Assembly: GCA_013362195.1 (NCBI GenBank) | Contig: JABFWM010000098.1 | Location: 1 to 34,080 of the forward strand | Direction: 5' to 3' | DNA from: Acidobacteriota bacterium | GTDB taxonomy: Bacteria > Acidobacteriota > Vicinamibacteria > Vicinamibacterales > 2-12-FULL-66-21 | Length of the DNA: 34,080 bases | Part shown: positions 1 through 7,674 of the stretch, in pieces | Position numbering within the stretch: position 1 is the first letter of the stretch | Layout of the letters: each line of letters begins with the position of its first letter | Notes under the pieces: model-generated | Told to the model about the DNA's origin: nothing | Seen by the model: only the letters and a program-made list of their open reading frames with translations | Databases searched by the model: none | Made by a program: the position numbers and the translations under genes

Positions 1-429
1 GGCGCGCTCTACAACATGGCCGCGCGGCAGCGGCCGTTGGCCGAGGCGATGGCACGGGCCATCGCCGCGTTCGATCGGTCGTTGATCATGTTCGGCCTCC
101 CGAACTCGCCGATGATCGACGCGGCGCGCGAGGCCGGACTGTTCGTCGCCGCGGAAGGCTTTGCCGATCGCGCCTATCGGCCGGACGGGTCGTTGCTGCC
201 GCGAACGGAGGCCGGCGCGGTGATCCACGACCCTGACGTCGTCGTCCAGCGTGCGTTGCGAATGGTGCGCGACGGGGTCGTGCTGACGGCGGACGGACGC
301 GAGGTGTCGCTGAAGATCGACACGATCTGCGTACACGGCGACACGCCGGGCGCCGCCGACCTCACCGCACGGATCCGCGCGGCGCTCGTCCGCGCCGGTG
401 TCCACGTGCAGCCGGTGGGCGCGCGCTGA
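1..429 (+). CDS. pxpA: 5-oxoprolinase subunit A (LamB/YcsF family), 3' part only
   Basis: This is the C-terminal 142 codons of a gene that begins before the window; the frame is open from base 1 and reads GALYNMAAR, the usual LamB/YcsF stretch. Further on it has the family's SPMIDAA, a FADRAYRPDGSL stretch and a closing ICVHGDTPGA motif. PxpA works with PxpB and PxpC to cleave 5-oxoproline to glutamate using ATP in the cytoplasm. PxpB/PxpC are not visible and could lie upstream. The stop overlaps the start of the next gene, an MFS transporter, by one base (TGATG), so the two are probably co-transcribed. The visible part is intact. The family assignment is firm; the oxoprolinase role is taken from characterised members. 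Confidence 0.88.
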   Translation, partial: GALYNMAARQRPLAEAMARAIAAFDRSLIMFGLPNSPMIDAAREAGLFVAAEGFADRAYRPDGSLLPRTEAGAVIHDPDVVVQRALRMVRDGVVLTADGREVSLKIDTICVHGDTPGAADLTARIRAALVRAGVHVQPVGAR

Positions 430-1646
430 TGCAGTGGTGGCGCGGCGCCGATCGCGAGGCGCGGCGCGCGCTCGTCGCGGGCACGGTGGGGTGGATGCTC
501 GATGCGTTCGACGTCATGTTGTTCGCGCTCGTGCTCCCCGCAGTCATCGTCGATCTTGGGTTGAGCAGAGCGCAGGGCGGATTGCTCGGCTCGATCACCC
601 TGGTCGCCGCGGCCGCCGGCGGGATTGCGTTCGGCTGGATCGCCGATCGCTTCGGACGGACCCGCGCGATGATGCTGAGCGTCGCGCTCTATTCGATCTT
701 CACCGCCGCGTGCGGTCTTGCCGGATCGTTCAGCGCGTTCGCCTGGTGCCGGATCGGGCTCGGCATCGGCATGGGCGGCGAGTGGGCGAGCGGCGCCGCG
801 CTCGTCAGCGAGTCGTGGCCGGCGGAGCATCGCGGCAAGGCGCTCGGGCTCATGCAGAGCGGCTGGGCGATCGGCTACGCGCTCGCCGCGATCGTCAGCG
901 GCGTGGTGCAGCCCCGCTTCGGATGGCGGGCGGTGTTCTTCGTCGGCATCCTGCCCGGCTTCTTCGCCATCTGGATCCGCCGTCGTGTCAAGGAGCCGGA
1001 GATCTGGCGTACGCGCGGCGCAGCCGCGCACGCGCGCGGGCGGATCCCCGCCGTGTTTCAGCGGCGCCTCGCGCCGCTGACGATCGTGCTCACGCTCATG
1101 AACGCCTGCACGCTGTTTGCGTGGTGGGGATTCAACCTGTGGCTGCCAAGCTACCTCAAAGCTGCGCCTTCGCAGGGCGGCATCGGGCTTGGCGGCGGCG
1201 CCGCATCGGCGTTCGTCGCGATCATGCAGGTCGGGATGTGGATCGGCTACGTGACGTTCGGGTTCGTCTCCGATCGGTTCGGACGCAAGCGTGCGTACGT
1301 GGCGTATCTGATCGCCGCCGCCGCGCTGCTGGCGATCTACGTCACGATTCGCGTGCCGGCGGTCCTCTTGATGCTGGGTCCGGCGGTGGCGTTCGCCGCC
1401 ACCGGCTACTTCAGCGGCTTCGGCGCGGTCACCGCGGAGATCTACCCGACCGCGATCCGCGCCACCGCGCAGGGGTTCACCTACAACACGGGACGGCTGG
1501 TCAGCGCGTTCGCGCCGTATACGGTCGGAACGCTCGCGCAGACGCACGGCTTCGGCGCCGCGCTCCTCGTCTGTTCCGCCGCGTTCCTGCTGGCGGCCGT
1601 GTTCTGGATCTGGATTCCGGAGACGCGCGGTCGAGCGCTGACGTGA
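429..1646 (+). CDS. MFS transporter, organic-acid/metabolite:H+ symporter type
   Basis: A 405-residue major facilitator with about 12 hydrophobic segments. The loop after the second helix carries the MFS signature GWIADRFGRTR, and the equivalent second-half loop reads GFVSDRFGRKR, so both halves of the fold are present. An EIYPTAIRATAQG segment near helix 11 resembles the metabolite:H+ and aromatic-acid:H+ symporter branches. The ATG overlaps the pxpA stop by one base, suggesting translational coupling. By position it could import oxoproline or a related carboxylate, but that is only inference from the neighbour; sequence alone does not give the substrate. No defects are seen. Confidence 0.85.
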   Translation: MQWWRGADREARRALVAGTVGWMLDAFDVMLFALVLPAVIVDLGLSRAQGGLLGSITLVAAAAGGIAFGWIADRFGRTRAMMLSVALYSIFTAACGLAGSFSAFAWCRIGLGIGMGGEWASGAALVSESWPAEHRGKALGLMQSGWAIGYALAAIVSGVVQPRFGWRAVFFVGILPGFFAIWIRRRVKEPEIWRTRGAAAHARGRIPAVFQRRLAPLTIVLTLMNACTLFAWWGFNLWLPSYLKAAPSQGGIGLGGGAASAFVAIMQVGMWIGYVTFGFVSDRFGRKRAYVAYLIAAAALLAIYVTIRVPAVLLMLGPAVAFAATGYFSGFGAVTAEIYPTAIRATAQGFTYNTGRLVSAFAPYTVGTLAQTHGFGAALLVCSAAFLLAAVFWIWIPETRGRALT

Positions 1647-1649
1647 GTG

Positions 1650-1676
1650 CCGGGCCTGAAGACGCGGCCTGCCTGC
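1650..1676 (+). repeat. Dispersed intergenic repeat with core GGRCCTGAAG, copy 1
   Basis: Just after the MFS stop lies GGGCCTGAAG (1652-1661), followed by a short self-complementary GGCC pair (1653-1656 with 1666-1669). The same core recurs at 7609-7618 and 20139-20148, each time directly after or between genes. Its presence here argues against the GTG at 1647 being the start of the next gene. Confidence 0.45.
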
Positions 1677-1697
1677 GCCCGCGATCGCCGCGTCACA

Positions 1698-1703
1698 TAC
1701 AAT
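1698..1703 (+). promoter_or_regulatory. Candidate -10 element for the lipoprotein at 1713
   Basis: TACAAT lies 9 bases before the ATG at 1713. A start site 6-9 bases downstream would give a leader of only a few bases or none. No convincing -35 or Shine-Dalgarno is seen. Similar TANNNT-to-start spacings occur at several other genes in the window. Confidence 0.35.
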
Positions 1704-1712
1704 ACGCCTCGC

Positions 1713-2273
1713 ATGCGCCGGGTCCTGACCGCACTGCTCGCGACGCTCGCGCTCGCGACGTCATCCGGGTGCCTCGTCATCTCCCTCCAGCCCGCGTACG
1801 AGGACGACTGGCTCGCGTGGGATCCCGACCTGCTCGGCGCGTGGCGCGATGCGGACGACAATGCCTCGATGAGGATCGACGCAGCGGAATGGCGCTCGTA
1901 CCGCGTCCATTACGAGCATCCGAGCGAGAAGGGTGACGTCTCGGGCTTCCTGACGATCGTCGGCGACGAGCACTACCTCGACCTGATGCCGGCGCGCGGC
2001 GCGGATCGCGGCTCGTTCCTGCTGCCGGCGCACGTCATCCTGCGCGTCGGCCTGAATGGGGATCAACTGGCGCTCACGCCGCTGTCCTACGACTCGTTCG
2101 CGGATCGGTTGCGGGCGCGCCGGGCGCTGCCGGGCGCGCTCTCGACGGTGTTCGATCAGAAGCAGAACGCCCTCATCGTCGCGCCGACCGCGCGGTTGCG
2201 CGCCTGGCTGCGCGCGCAGCCGAGAGACGCCGCCGTCTGGGGCGCGCCGGTCACGTTCACGCGGATGAAATGA
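1713..2273 (+). CDS. Putative lipoprotein of unknown function
   Basis: A 186-residue protein with a lipoprotein signal: Arg-Arg, a hydrophobic run (LTALLATLALA) and a lipobox-like SSGC with Cys near residue 20. It is expected to be lipidated and membrane-anchored. The mature part is acidic/aromatic near the start, mixed alpha/beta in look and matches no family I recognise. I prefer the ATG at 1713 to the GTG at 1647: it puts the signal peptide at the N-terminus, and the 1647 extension would translate a dispersed repeat. The gene overlaps the following small gene by four bases (ATGA), so they are likely co-expressed. Confidence 0.65.
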   Translation: MRRVLTALLATLALATSSGCLVISLQPAYEDDWLAWDPDLLGAWRDADDNASMRIDAAEWRSYRVHYEHPSEKGDVSGFLTIVGDEHYLDLMPARGADRGSFLLPAHVILRVGLNGDQLALTPLSYDSFADRLRARRALPGALSTVFDQKQNALIVAPTARLRAWLRAQPRDAAVWGAPVTFTRMK

Positions 2274-2497
2274 ACATGCTCAAAGGCTCGAAGACGGCCG
2301 TCGTCAAGAAGGTTCAGCCGGTCAGTATCCACGGCCAGCTGTCGCTCGATGTCTACTTCTACGATCCGGACGACCCGCAAGGACAAGTGAGCCTCGCGCG
2401 AGTCGGACAGGAATCAGTACCGCGGCGGCTCGAGCCGGGCGATCGCGTGGAGCTGCACTATGTGCTTGGGGTGGTCACGCACATCACGAAAGCGTGA
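2270..2497 (+). CDS. Small conserved-looking hypothetical protein
   Basis: A 75-residue soluble protein with no signal or membrane segment. Its pattern of short beta strands (QPVSIHGQLSLDVYFYD, then EPGDRVELHYVLGVVTHI) suggests a small beta-barrel of OB- or SH3-like type, but I do not recognise the family. The start overlaps the lipoprotein stop by four bases (ATGA), which implies coupled translation; an ATG at 2276 is an alternative. It stays in frame through a region with typical coding bias and ends before a short spacer, so it is probably real. Confidence 0.55.
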   Translation: MNMLKGSKTAVVKKVQPVSIHGQLSLDVYFYDPDDPQGQVSLARVGQESVPRRLEPGDRVELHYVLGVVTHITKA

Positions 2498-2562
2498 ACA
2501 GCCTCCGTGAATCCGCGGCGGGCAGGGCCGGGCCGCAGCGCGGGGACCGAGAAGAATTGAGG

Positions 2563-2568
2563 TACACT
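2563..2568 (+). promoter_or_regulatory. Candidate -10 element upstream of the LolA-like gene
   Basis: TACACT lies in the 106-base spacer before the ATG at 2604, which would give a leader of about 30 bases containing the AGGAG ribosome site at 2591-2595. No clear -35 is seen. Confidence 0.3.
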
Positions 2569-2603
2569 TGACGTGTTTCCCGCCTGCTTCAGGAGTTCCT
2601 TCG

Positions 2604-3473
2604 ATGTGTTTCACGGGTTTCAGGGACGGCCGGCCCGTCTCCGTGGTTGCCGTTGTCCTGATCGCGGTCATGGCTGGCGCCGTCGGCATCGGCGCGCAGG
2701 CCGCGGCGCCGGCGCCTTTGCCGAAAGTCGAAACGCCGAAGGGCGCGCCGGCGAATCCTGAGACGTCGAAGAGTGAAGCCGGCAAGCAGGATGGCGAGCT
2801 GCCCGCCGCGCGTTCCATCATCGACCGCCACGTCAAGGCGGTAGGCGGACGCGACGCCATCCTGTCGCACACCTCGCAGCACGCGACCGGTACGTTCTCG
2901 GTGCCCGCGCAGGGGCTCACCGGTAGTGTCGAGATTTTCGGCGCCGCGAATCCGAACCGGACCGCGCTTCGCGTGCAGGTGCCGGGCCTTGGCGAGATCG
3001 CCAGCGGCTACGACGGATCGCACGGCTGGTCGATCTCGCCGCTGCTCGGACCGATGCTGCAGGTCGGCAAGGAGCTGGAGCAGGCGAAGTTCGACGCCGA
3101 TTTCTACGGCGACCTGCGCGATCCCAAACGCTACCGCAGCATGAAGACGGTGGAGAAGACGACCTTCGACAACCGGCCCTGCTACAAGGTCAGCCTCGTT
3201 CGTGAGGACGGCTCCGAAGATTTCGACTTCTACGACGCTTCGACGGGGCTGCGCGCCGGCAGCATGAACACCCGCGAAACCCCAATGGGCTCGGTGAAGA
3301 CGACGAGCATCGAAGGGGACTACAAGAAGTTCGGCAACCTGCTGCTGGCGACCACCGTGGTGCAGCAGATCATGGGCATCGAACAGAAGATCACGCTGGC
3401 GTCCATCGAGTTCGACAAGGTCCCGTCGTCCGCGTTCGACTTGCCCGCGCCGATCAAGGCCCTCATCAAGTGA
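2604..3473 (+). CDS. Secreted LolA-like (outer-membrane lipoprotein-sorting-like) protein
   Basis: A 289-residue protein with an N-terminal hydrophobic segment (VVAVVLIAVMAGAVGIGAQA) that serves as signal peptide or anchor, then a low-complexity Pro/Lys linker to about residue 70. The body (IIDRHVKAVGGRDAI onward) has the half-barrel look of LolA-like proteins common in Acidobacteriota: a GTFSVPAQGL strand, a GYDGSHGWSISP turn and a DFYGDLRDP segment. Such domains bind lipid or hydrophobic ligands in the periplasm; the exact ligand is unknown. The start is set by AGGAG at 2591-2595, 8 bases before the ATG; an upstream TTG at 2568 is less likely. Its TGA overlaps the start of the S41 peptidase, so the two probably act together. 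Confidence 0.7.
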   Translation: MCFTGFRDGRPVSVVAVVLIAVMAGAVGIGAQAAAPAPLPKVETPKGAPANPETSKSEAGKQDGELPAARSIIDRHVKAVGGRDAILSHTSQHATGTFSVPAQGLTGSVEIFGAANPNRTALRVQVPGLGEIASGYDGSHGWSISPLLGPMLQVGKELEQAKFDADFYGDLRDPKRYRSMKTVEKTTFDNRPCYKVSLVREDGSEDFDFYDASTGLRAGSMNTRETPMGSVKTTSIEGDYKKFGNLLLATTVVQQIMGIEQKITLASIEFDKVPSSAFDLPAPIKALIK

Positions 3474-4786
3474 GGCGGCGGTGTGCGGCCCTCGTCGCCG
3501 CGGCGGGGCTCACCGGCGCGATGCTGTGCGCCGCGCAGCCGCCGGAAGCGGAAGCGACCTTCGACAAGGTCTGGACCATCGTCCGCAATACGCACTTCGA
3601 TCCATCGTTCGACGTCGCCACGTGGGATCGCGCGCGCGCGGAGCTGCGTCCTAAGGCCATCGGCGCGAAGACGCCCGGCGAGTTGCGGGCCGTCCTTCGC
3701 GAACTGCTCGGCCGGCTCGGGCTCTCGCACTTCGCCGTCATCCCGGCCTCGCCCGATGGTCCCGACGATCACGTGAACCTCGGCGGTCAGCCGGGATTCG
3801 ACGTCCGCCTGATCGACCGGCAGCTCATCGTCAGCGCAGTGGATCCGGATGGCCCTGCCGTCTCAGCGGGTGTGAAGCCGGGATGGGCCGTTGAGCGCGT
3901 CGACGGCGTGCCGCTCCCGGATCGGCTCGCCGCGGTGCTGGACGGCGCGCCCGCGCGCATCGCCCAGCTCGAAGCCTGGCGACTCTCGCTCGGCGAGCTG
4001 CGCGGCGCTCCGGGCTCGACGCTCGAGGCGACGTTCGTCGACGGCAGCGGCGCGTCCATGAGGAAATCGATCCAGCGCATCGCCGAATCCGGCGAGCCCG
4101 TCACGGTCGGCAGTCTTCCGACGATGCACGTGCGCGTGCGTTCGTCGCTGATGCGCACCCCGGAGGGCGGCCGCGCGGGCGTGATTGCGTTCAACGTGTG
4201 GATGGCGGCCGTAGACGTGAAATTCCAGCAGGCCATCGATCGTTTCCGCGACGCGGACGGCGTGGTGATCGATCTGCGCGGCAACCCTGGCGGGCTCGCG
4301 GCGATGATCATGGGACTGGCCGGTCACTTCGTTTCCGAACCGCTGACGCTCGGCGTGATGAACGCACGCGGCGATCACGAACTTCGGTTCCGCGCGAATC
4401 CGCGCCTCGTGAGCGGGTCCGGCGACCGGGTGCAGCCGTTCCGCGGCCCGCTCGCGATCGTCGTGGATGGGCTGTCGGCGAGCGCGTCGGAGTGCTTCAC
4501 CGGCGGCTTGCAGTCGCTCGGCCGCGCGCGCGTGTTCGGCGAGACGACGATGGGGCAGGCCCTGCCGGCGTTGTTCGACACGCTTCCGAACGGCGACGTG
4601 TTCATTCACGCGTGGGGCGATTTCGTCACCGGCACGGGCGTGCGGATCGAAGGACGAGGCGTGGTGCCTGACGAAATCGTGCCCGCGACGCGCGCCGATT
4701 TACTCGCCGGACGCGATCGTCCGCTCGAGGCGGCGCTCGCCTGGATCGATCGCGAGCGGCGGAAAGGCCCGCAATCGGCAGACTAG
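3470..4786 (+). CDS. S41-family peptidase, secreted, with PDZ-like domain
   Basis: A 438-residue protein with a short signal peptide (LVAAAGLTGAMLCAAQ). An N-terminal helical part comes first, then a PDZ-like segment at about 100-165 (GFDVRLIDRQLIVSAV, AGVKPGWAVERVDG), then the catalytic half with VIDLRGNPGG and the nucleophile region SASASE at about 336-341. Tail-specific proteases follow this with FGKG, whose lysine is the general base; here the matching stretch is GETTMGQ, so that lysine is absent. This resembles Tricorn/IRBP-like S41 members more than Prc/CtpA. The GTG start overlaps the LolA-like gene by four bases. It probably acts outside the cytoplasmic membrane; the substrate is unknown. 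Confidence 0.82.
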   Translation: MRRRCAALVAAAGLTGAMLCAAQPPEAEATFDKVWTIVRNTHFDPSFDVATWDRARAELRPKAIGAKTPGELRAVLRELLGRLGLSHFAVIPASPDGPDDHVNLGGQPGFDVRLIDRQLIVSAVDPDGPAVSAGVKPGWAVERVDGVPLPDRLAAVLDGAPARIAQLEAWRLSLGELRGAPGSTLEATFVDGSGASMRKSIQRIAESGEPVTVGSLPTMHVRVRSSLMRTPEGGRAGVIAFNVWMAAVDVKFQQAIDRFRDADGVVIDLRGNPGGLAAMIMGLAGHFVSEPLTLGVMNARGDHELRFRANPRLVSGSGDRVQPFRGPLAIVVDGLSASASECFTGGLQSLGRARVFGETTMGQALPALFDTLPNGDVFIHAWGDFVTGTGVRIEGRGVVPDEIVPATRADLLAGRDRPLEAALAWIDRERRKGPQSAD

Positions 4787-4797
4787 AGTAACTATTG

Positions 4798-4827
4798 TTG
4801 CGCTTGGGTCGAGGCGTCTGTTAGACT
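4798..4827 (+). promoter_or_regulatory. Candidate sigma-70-type promoter for the Gly/Arg-tailed protein gene
   Basis: TTGCGC (4798-4803) and TAGACT (4822-4827) are separated by 18 bases in the 104-base gap after the S41 gene. Transcription from about 4834 would give a leader of roughly 57 bases ending in GGGGGA (4879-4884), 6 bases before the ATG at 4891. Confidence 0.4.
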
Positions 4828-4890
4828 GGACGTGCCTACTAACGCGGTCTTTTCCCAGCCTATCTTTCAGGACAATTCGGGGGAAATTTG

Positions 4891-5517
4891 ATGGAGCAGC
4901 GCCGGCTGCGTCTCGGTGACATTCTGGACGACTATTGTCCGCGCGAGCGCCGTGTGACCAATCACGCGGTGGTCGCGATGATCGACGAAGACGTCAAGCA
5001 GACGCGGTGTACGACGTGCGACGCCGAGCACGTGTACAAGGGCGGACAAGCGCCGCGCCGCCGCAAGACGACGGCGCCCGCACTGACAGTTCCGGGAACA
5101 CCGATGACCGCACAGAACGAACCGCATCCTCATCACGATCCGGACGTCGCCGACGAACCGGTGGTCGCAGCCGCGGCGCCTGTCGAACCGGCGATGGCGG
5201 AGGCGCCGGAGTCCGAACAGGAACCCGACGCGCAGCCGATCACCTCCGACGAAGGCCCCGTTCATCGTCCGCTGATCCGCGCGACCCTGCCCCGTCCCGA
5301 GGGCATCAAGGTCGAACGCCCGGTGCCGGAATTCACGATCCGGCAGAACATCGGCGGACGCGGCAACGGCAGCTTCCGTGCGCGCGGCGGTCAGGGCAAC
5401 GGCGGCCGTCCCGGCGGCGGCGCGCGGTTCGGCCGCGGCCAGCACGGACAGGGCCGTGGCACGGGACAGGGCTTCGGACGCGGCGCGAGCGGACAGCAGA
5501 AGAAGCGCTCGCGCTGA
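4891..5517 (+). CDS. Basic Gly/Arg-rich tailed protein of unknown function, possible RNA binder
   Basis: A 208-residue protein of three parts. Residues 1-60 form a compact head with a CTTC pair (RCTTCDAEHVYKGG) that could sit at a half zinc site and a conserved-looking RRLRLGDILDDYCPRERR start. The middle (about 65-145) is Pro/Ala/Glu-rich and acidic. The last 55 residues are a basic tail of RGG/GRG repeats ending in KKRSR. RGG-type tails are known from RNA-binding proteins such as cold-shock and DEAD-box extensions, so RNA or ribosome association is a reasonable guess, not shown. The start is the ATG at 4891 after GGGGGA; a TTG just before it is ignored. It has its own candidate promoter and no operon partner. 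Confidence 0.7.
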   Translation: MEQRRLRLGDILDDYCPRERRVTNHAVVAMIDEDVKQTRCTTCDAEHVYKGGQAPRRRKTTAPALTVPGTPMTAQNEPHPHHDPDVADEPVVAAAAPVEPAMAEAPESEQEPDAQPITSDEGPVHRPLIRATLPRPEGIKVERPVPEFTIRQNIGGRGNGSFRARGGQGNGGRPGGGARFGRGQHGQGRGTGQGFGRGASGQQKKRSR

Positions 5518-5737
5518 TCGGTTCGCTCGCGCGGCATCCCGCATCCTCATCGCTCATCCGGGATTCTCCGATCGTCAATCCCGCGTCCCGACATCCCGAA
5601 TCCTCATCGTGCATCACCGATCACGGCGCGCGCGTCTGATTCGGGATTGACGATCACGGATTGAGGATCAAGGATGAAGGATCCCCGATGAGGGATCCTC
5701 GATGTGGGGGTCCCGAATCAGGGACAAGGGATGAGGG
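5518..5737. repeat. Repeat-rich spacer with nested inverted repeats upstream of fabI
   Basis: The 220 bases before fabI are built from variants of GGATGAGG/GGGATT and their complements. A 14-base perfect inverted pair lies at 5570-5583 and 5642-5655, with a second pair nested in it at 5593-5602 and 5638-5647, so the transcript could form one long hairpin. GGATCCC near 5678-5697 forms a further small stem. I see no open frame with coding character. It may terminate or attenuate transcription before fabI, or be a mobile REP-like unit. Confidence 0.55.
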
Positions 5738-6517
5738 ATGGCAGCGGCAGCATTCGCAAACAAGACGGGGTTGATCGTCGGCGTCGCGAACAAGCGATCG
5801 ATCGCGTGGGCCATCGCGCAGGCGGTGGCCGGCGAAGGTGCGCGCCTGGCGCTGACGTATCAGGGGGAACGGCTCGAGGAGAACGTCCGCGAGCTGGCCG
5901 CGGGCCTCACCGGGGCGCTGGTGCTGCCGTGCGACGTGAGCGACGATGCGCAGGTCGCACGGGTGTTCGAGGAAATCGAGCGCTCGTTCGGCGGCCTCGA
6001 CTTCGTCGTGCATGGTGCGGCGTACGCGCCGCGCGACGAGTTGTCGAACCCCTTCGTGCACACGACGCGCGAGGGATTTCGTCTCGCCCTCGACGTCAGC
6101 GCCTACTCGCTGATCGCGCTCTCGCGCGGGGCGCTGCCCCTGATGGAACGGCGGGGCGGCGGAACGATTCTCACGCTGACCTATCTCGGCAGCGAGCGCG
6201 TCTTTCAGAACTACAACGTCATGGGCGTCGCGAAGGCGGCGCTCGAATCAACGGTGCGCTATCTCGCCGCGGATCTCGGTCCGAAGAACATCCGCGTCAA
6301 TGCGATCTCCGCCGGACCGATCAAGACGCTGGCCGCCGCCGGCATTTCCGGCTTCTCGTCGATCCTGCAGGTGTATCGCGATCGCGCGCCGCTGCGCCGG
6401 ACGGTGGAGACGTCGGAAGTGGCCGACGCCGCGGTGTTTCTGTTGAGCGACGCGGGACGCGCCGTCACCGCCGAAGTGCTGATGGTGGATGCGGGCTATC
6501 ACGCGACGGGCATGTAG
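5738..6517 (+). CDS. fabI: Enoyl-ACP reductase, FabI type
   Basis: A 259-residue short-chain dehydrogenase of normal FabI length. It catalyses the last reduction of each fatty-acid elongation round, trans-2-enoyl-ACP to acyl-ACP with NAD(P)H. The nucleotide loop is the FabI form GVANKRSIAWAIA. The active-site pattern Tyr-x6-Lys appears as YNVMGVAK, with a further Tyr several residues upstream in TLTYLGSERV, as in FabI. The family's NIRVNAISAGPIKTLAA follows, then the substrate-loop region. The ATG at 5738 follows a GGGATGAGGG purine run that could act as ribosome site. It stands alone behind a repeat-rich spacer, with a BON lipoprotein downstream. Confidence 0.95.
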   Translation: MAAAAFANKTGLIVGVANKRSIAWAIAQAVAGEGARLALTYQGERLEENVRELAAGLTGALVLPCDVSDDAQVARVFEEIERSFGGLDFVVHGAAYAPRDELSNPFVHTTREGFRLALDVSAYSLIALSRGALPLMERRGGGTILTLTYLGSERVFQNYNVMGVAKAALESTVRYLAADLGPKNIRVNAISAGPIKTLAAAGISGFSSILQVYRDRAPLRRTVETSEVADAAVFLLSDAGRAVTAEVLMVDAGYHATGM

Positions 6518-6545
6518 GCCGGCCGGTTGGAGTACCGTGGCTTCG

Positions 6546-6848
6546 ATGACGCCTGCCAGATCGCTTCTCTTCCTGATCCTGCTCACACCCGCCATTTTCG
6601 CCGCCGGCTGCGGCGCCGGCGCCGCGATCAATCGCACGATCGACGACGCGACGCTGACCACCCAGGTCAAGACGGCGCTCCTGAACGCCCCTGACATCGA
6701 TGCCACGCAGATCGACGTCGAGACCTCCGCCGCGGTCGTGACGCTCAGGGGCCTCGTCCGGAACAAGGACGACGAAGCGAAGGCCATCGACGCCACGCGC
6801 CGCGTCAAGGGCGTTCGCGACGTGCGGTCGGAGTTGAAGGTTCAGTAG
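6546..6848 (+). CDS. BON-domain lipoprotein
   Basis: A 100-residue protein with a signal peptide (SLLFLILLTPAIF) ending in the lipobox AAGC, so it should be lipid-anchored. The rest is a single BON domain: DDATLTTQVKTALLNAP, then the strand pair IDVETSAAVVTLRGLV and the closing GVRDVRSELKV. BON domains bind phospholipid or support envelope stability (OsmY, DolP). This one has a single copy, whereas OsmY and DolP have two. The start is the ATG at 6546; a GTG at 6537 nearer the GGAG at 6529-6532 is possible and adds three residues. It faces a leftward gene across a 23-base gap. Confidence 0.82.
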   Translation: MTPARSLLFLILLTPAIFAAGCGAGAAINRTIDDATLTTQVKTALLNAPDIDATQIDVETSAAVVTLRGLVRNKDDEAKAIDATRRVKGVRDVRSELKVQ

Positions 6849-6871
6849 GGGCGGGCCGCGGGAGGCGCGCG

Positions 6872-7564
6872 TCAGTATTCCTCGCTGCGAATCCGTGCCG
6901 CGGGCACGCCCAGCGCGCCCAGGATCGTCCGCACTTCGCCGATCATCGACGGCGGTCCACACACGAACGACAGCGTCTCCTCGTCGGCGAGCGGCGTCAG
7001 GATGTCGCTGCCGGCGCGCCCGCGCGAGTGCCGCCACCGATCGGCCATGCCGGTCAGGGTCAGCTTCAGCCTGATGGCGCCGCTCCGCGCCATCGCCCGC
7101 AGCTCCGCCAGGTACGCGAACTCGGACGGCGTTCGCGCCGAGTAGACGAGCGTCTTCTCTCCGGGCACGTTCGCGTCCAGCGCGTGGCGCAGCATCGAGC
7201 GCAGCGGCGCGATGCCGGTGCCGCCGGCGATGAACAGGAACCGTCGCTCCGCTGGCGCATCGGGAAACACGAACGACCCCATCGGACCGAGCAGCAGGAC
7301 CGTCGAACCACGCCGCAGCTCGCGGACGTGGGAGCCGAAGCGGCTCGCCTGATCCGTCTTGACCAGGAACTCGAGCCAGCCGTGACGTGCGGTCTCTGAC
7401 GGAGACGAGGCGATCGAGTACGGCGTCCGCTCGCGCTCGGGAGTGACGCGAAGAAAGGCCGCCTGTCCTGCACGGTAAGTGAAAGGGACGTCGCCGAGGG
7501 CCAGCCGGAGGACACGCGTCGTCGGCGTCGCGCGTCGATTCGACGCGACCTTCACGGGGAGCAC
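6872..7564 (-). CDS. Ferredoxin-NADP+ reductase-type flavin oxidoreductase
   Basis: A 230-residue protein with the two FNR domains and no added iron-sulfur domain. The N-terminal barrel has the FAD motif RTPYSIAS (RxYS type) and a GSHVRELRRGSTVLLLGPMGSF stretch; the C-terminal half has the nucleotide loop GGTGIAPLRSML and the CGPPSMI motif, ending in EEY, an aromatic residue that can stack on the flavin. It should transfer electrons between NAD(P)H and a small carrier in the cytoplasm; the partner is unknown. The start is a GTG with TACACT six bases upstream and no Shine-Dalgarno. It is the last gene of a leftward block, 110 bases after the HD-GYP gene. Confidence 0.85.
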   Translation of the reverse strand: MLPVKVASNRRATPTTRVLRLALGDVPFTYRAGQAAFLRVTPERERTPYSIASSPSETARHGWLEFLVKTDQASRFGSHVRELRRGSTVLLLGPMGSFVFPDAPAERRFLFIAGGTGIAPLRSMLRHALDANVPGEKTLVYSARTPSEFAYLAELRAMARSGAIRLKLTLTGMADRWRHSRGRAGSDILTPLADEETLSFVCGPPSMIGEVRTILGALGVPAARIRSEEY

Positions 7565-7570
7565 ACTGCG

Positions 7571-7576
7571 AGTGTA
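7571..7576 (-). promoter_or_regulatory. Candidate -10 element giving a near-leaderless transcript of the FNR-type gene
   Basis: On the minus strand TACACT is followed by six bases and then the GTG start. The spacing allows transcription to begin at or within a few bases of the start codon, which also explains the lack of a ribosome site. Confidence 0.35.
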
Positions 7577-7600
7577 ACCGCTTGCGGATTTGCGACCGTG

Positions 7601-7630
7601 GCGGCGGCGGACCTGAAGACCTGCGCCGCG
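7601..7630 (+). repeat. Dispersed intergenic repeat with core GGRCCTGAAG, copy 2
   Basis: GGACCTGAAG (7609-7618) sits within a hairpin formed by GCGGCG (7604-7609) and CGCCGC (7624-7629). It lies in the 110-base gap between two leftward genes. See copies at 1652 and 20139. Confidence 0.5.
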
Positions 7631-7674
7631 GCGGGCACTGGTGAGGCCGGACCGTCGGCCCGGCGCTCGCCGCG

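Noticed and set aside
1647-1712. GTG start at 1647 for the lipoprotein gene
   Set aside because: It would place 22 residues before the signal peptide and translate a dispersed repeat.
398-1936. Long alternate-frame open frame across the MFS gene
   Set aside because: Arg-rich translation with no domain, in a GC-rich shadow frame of a clear transporter.
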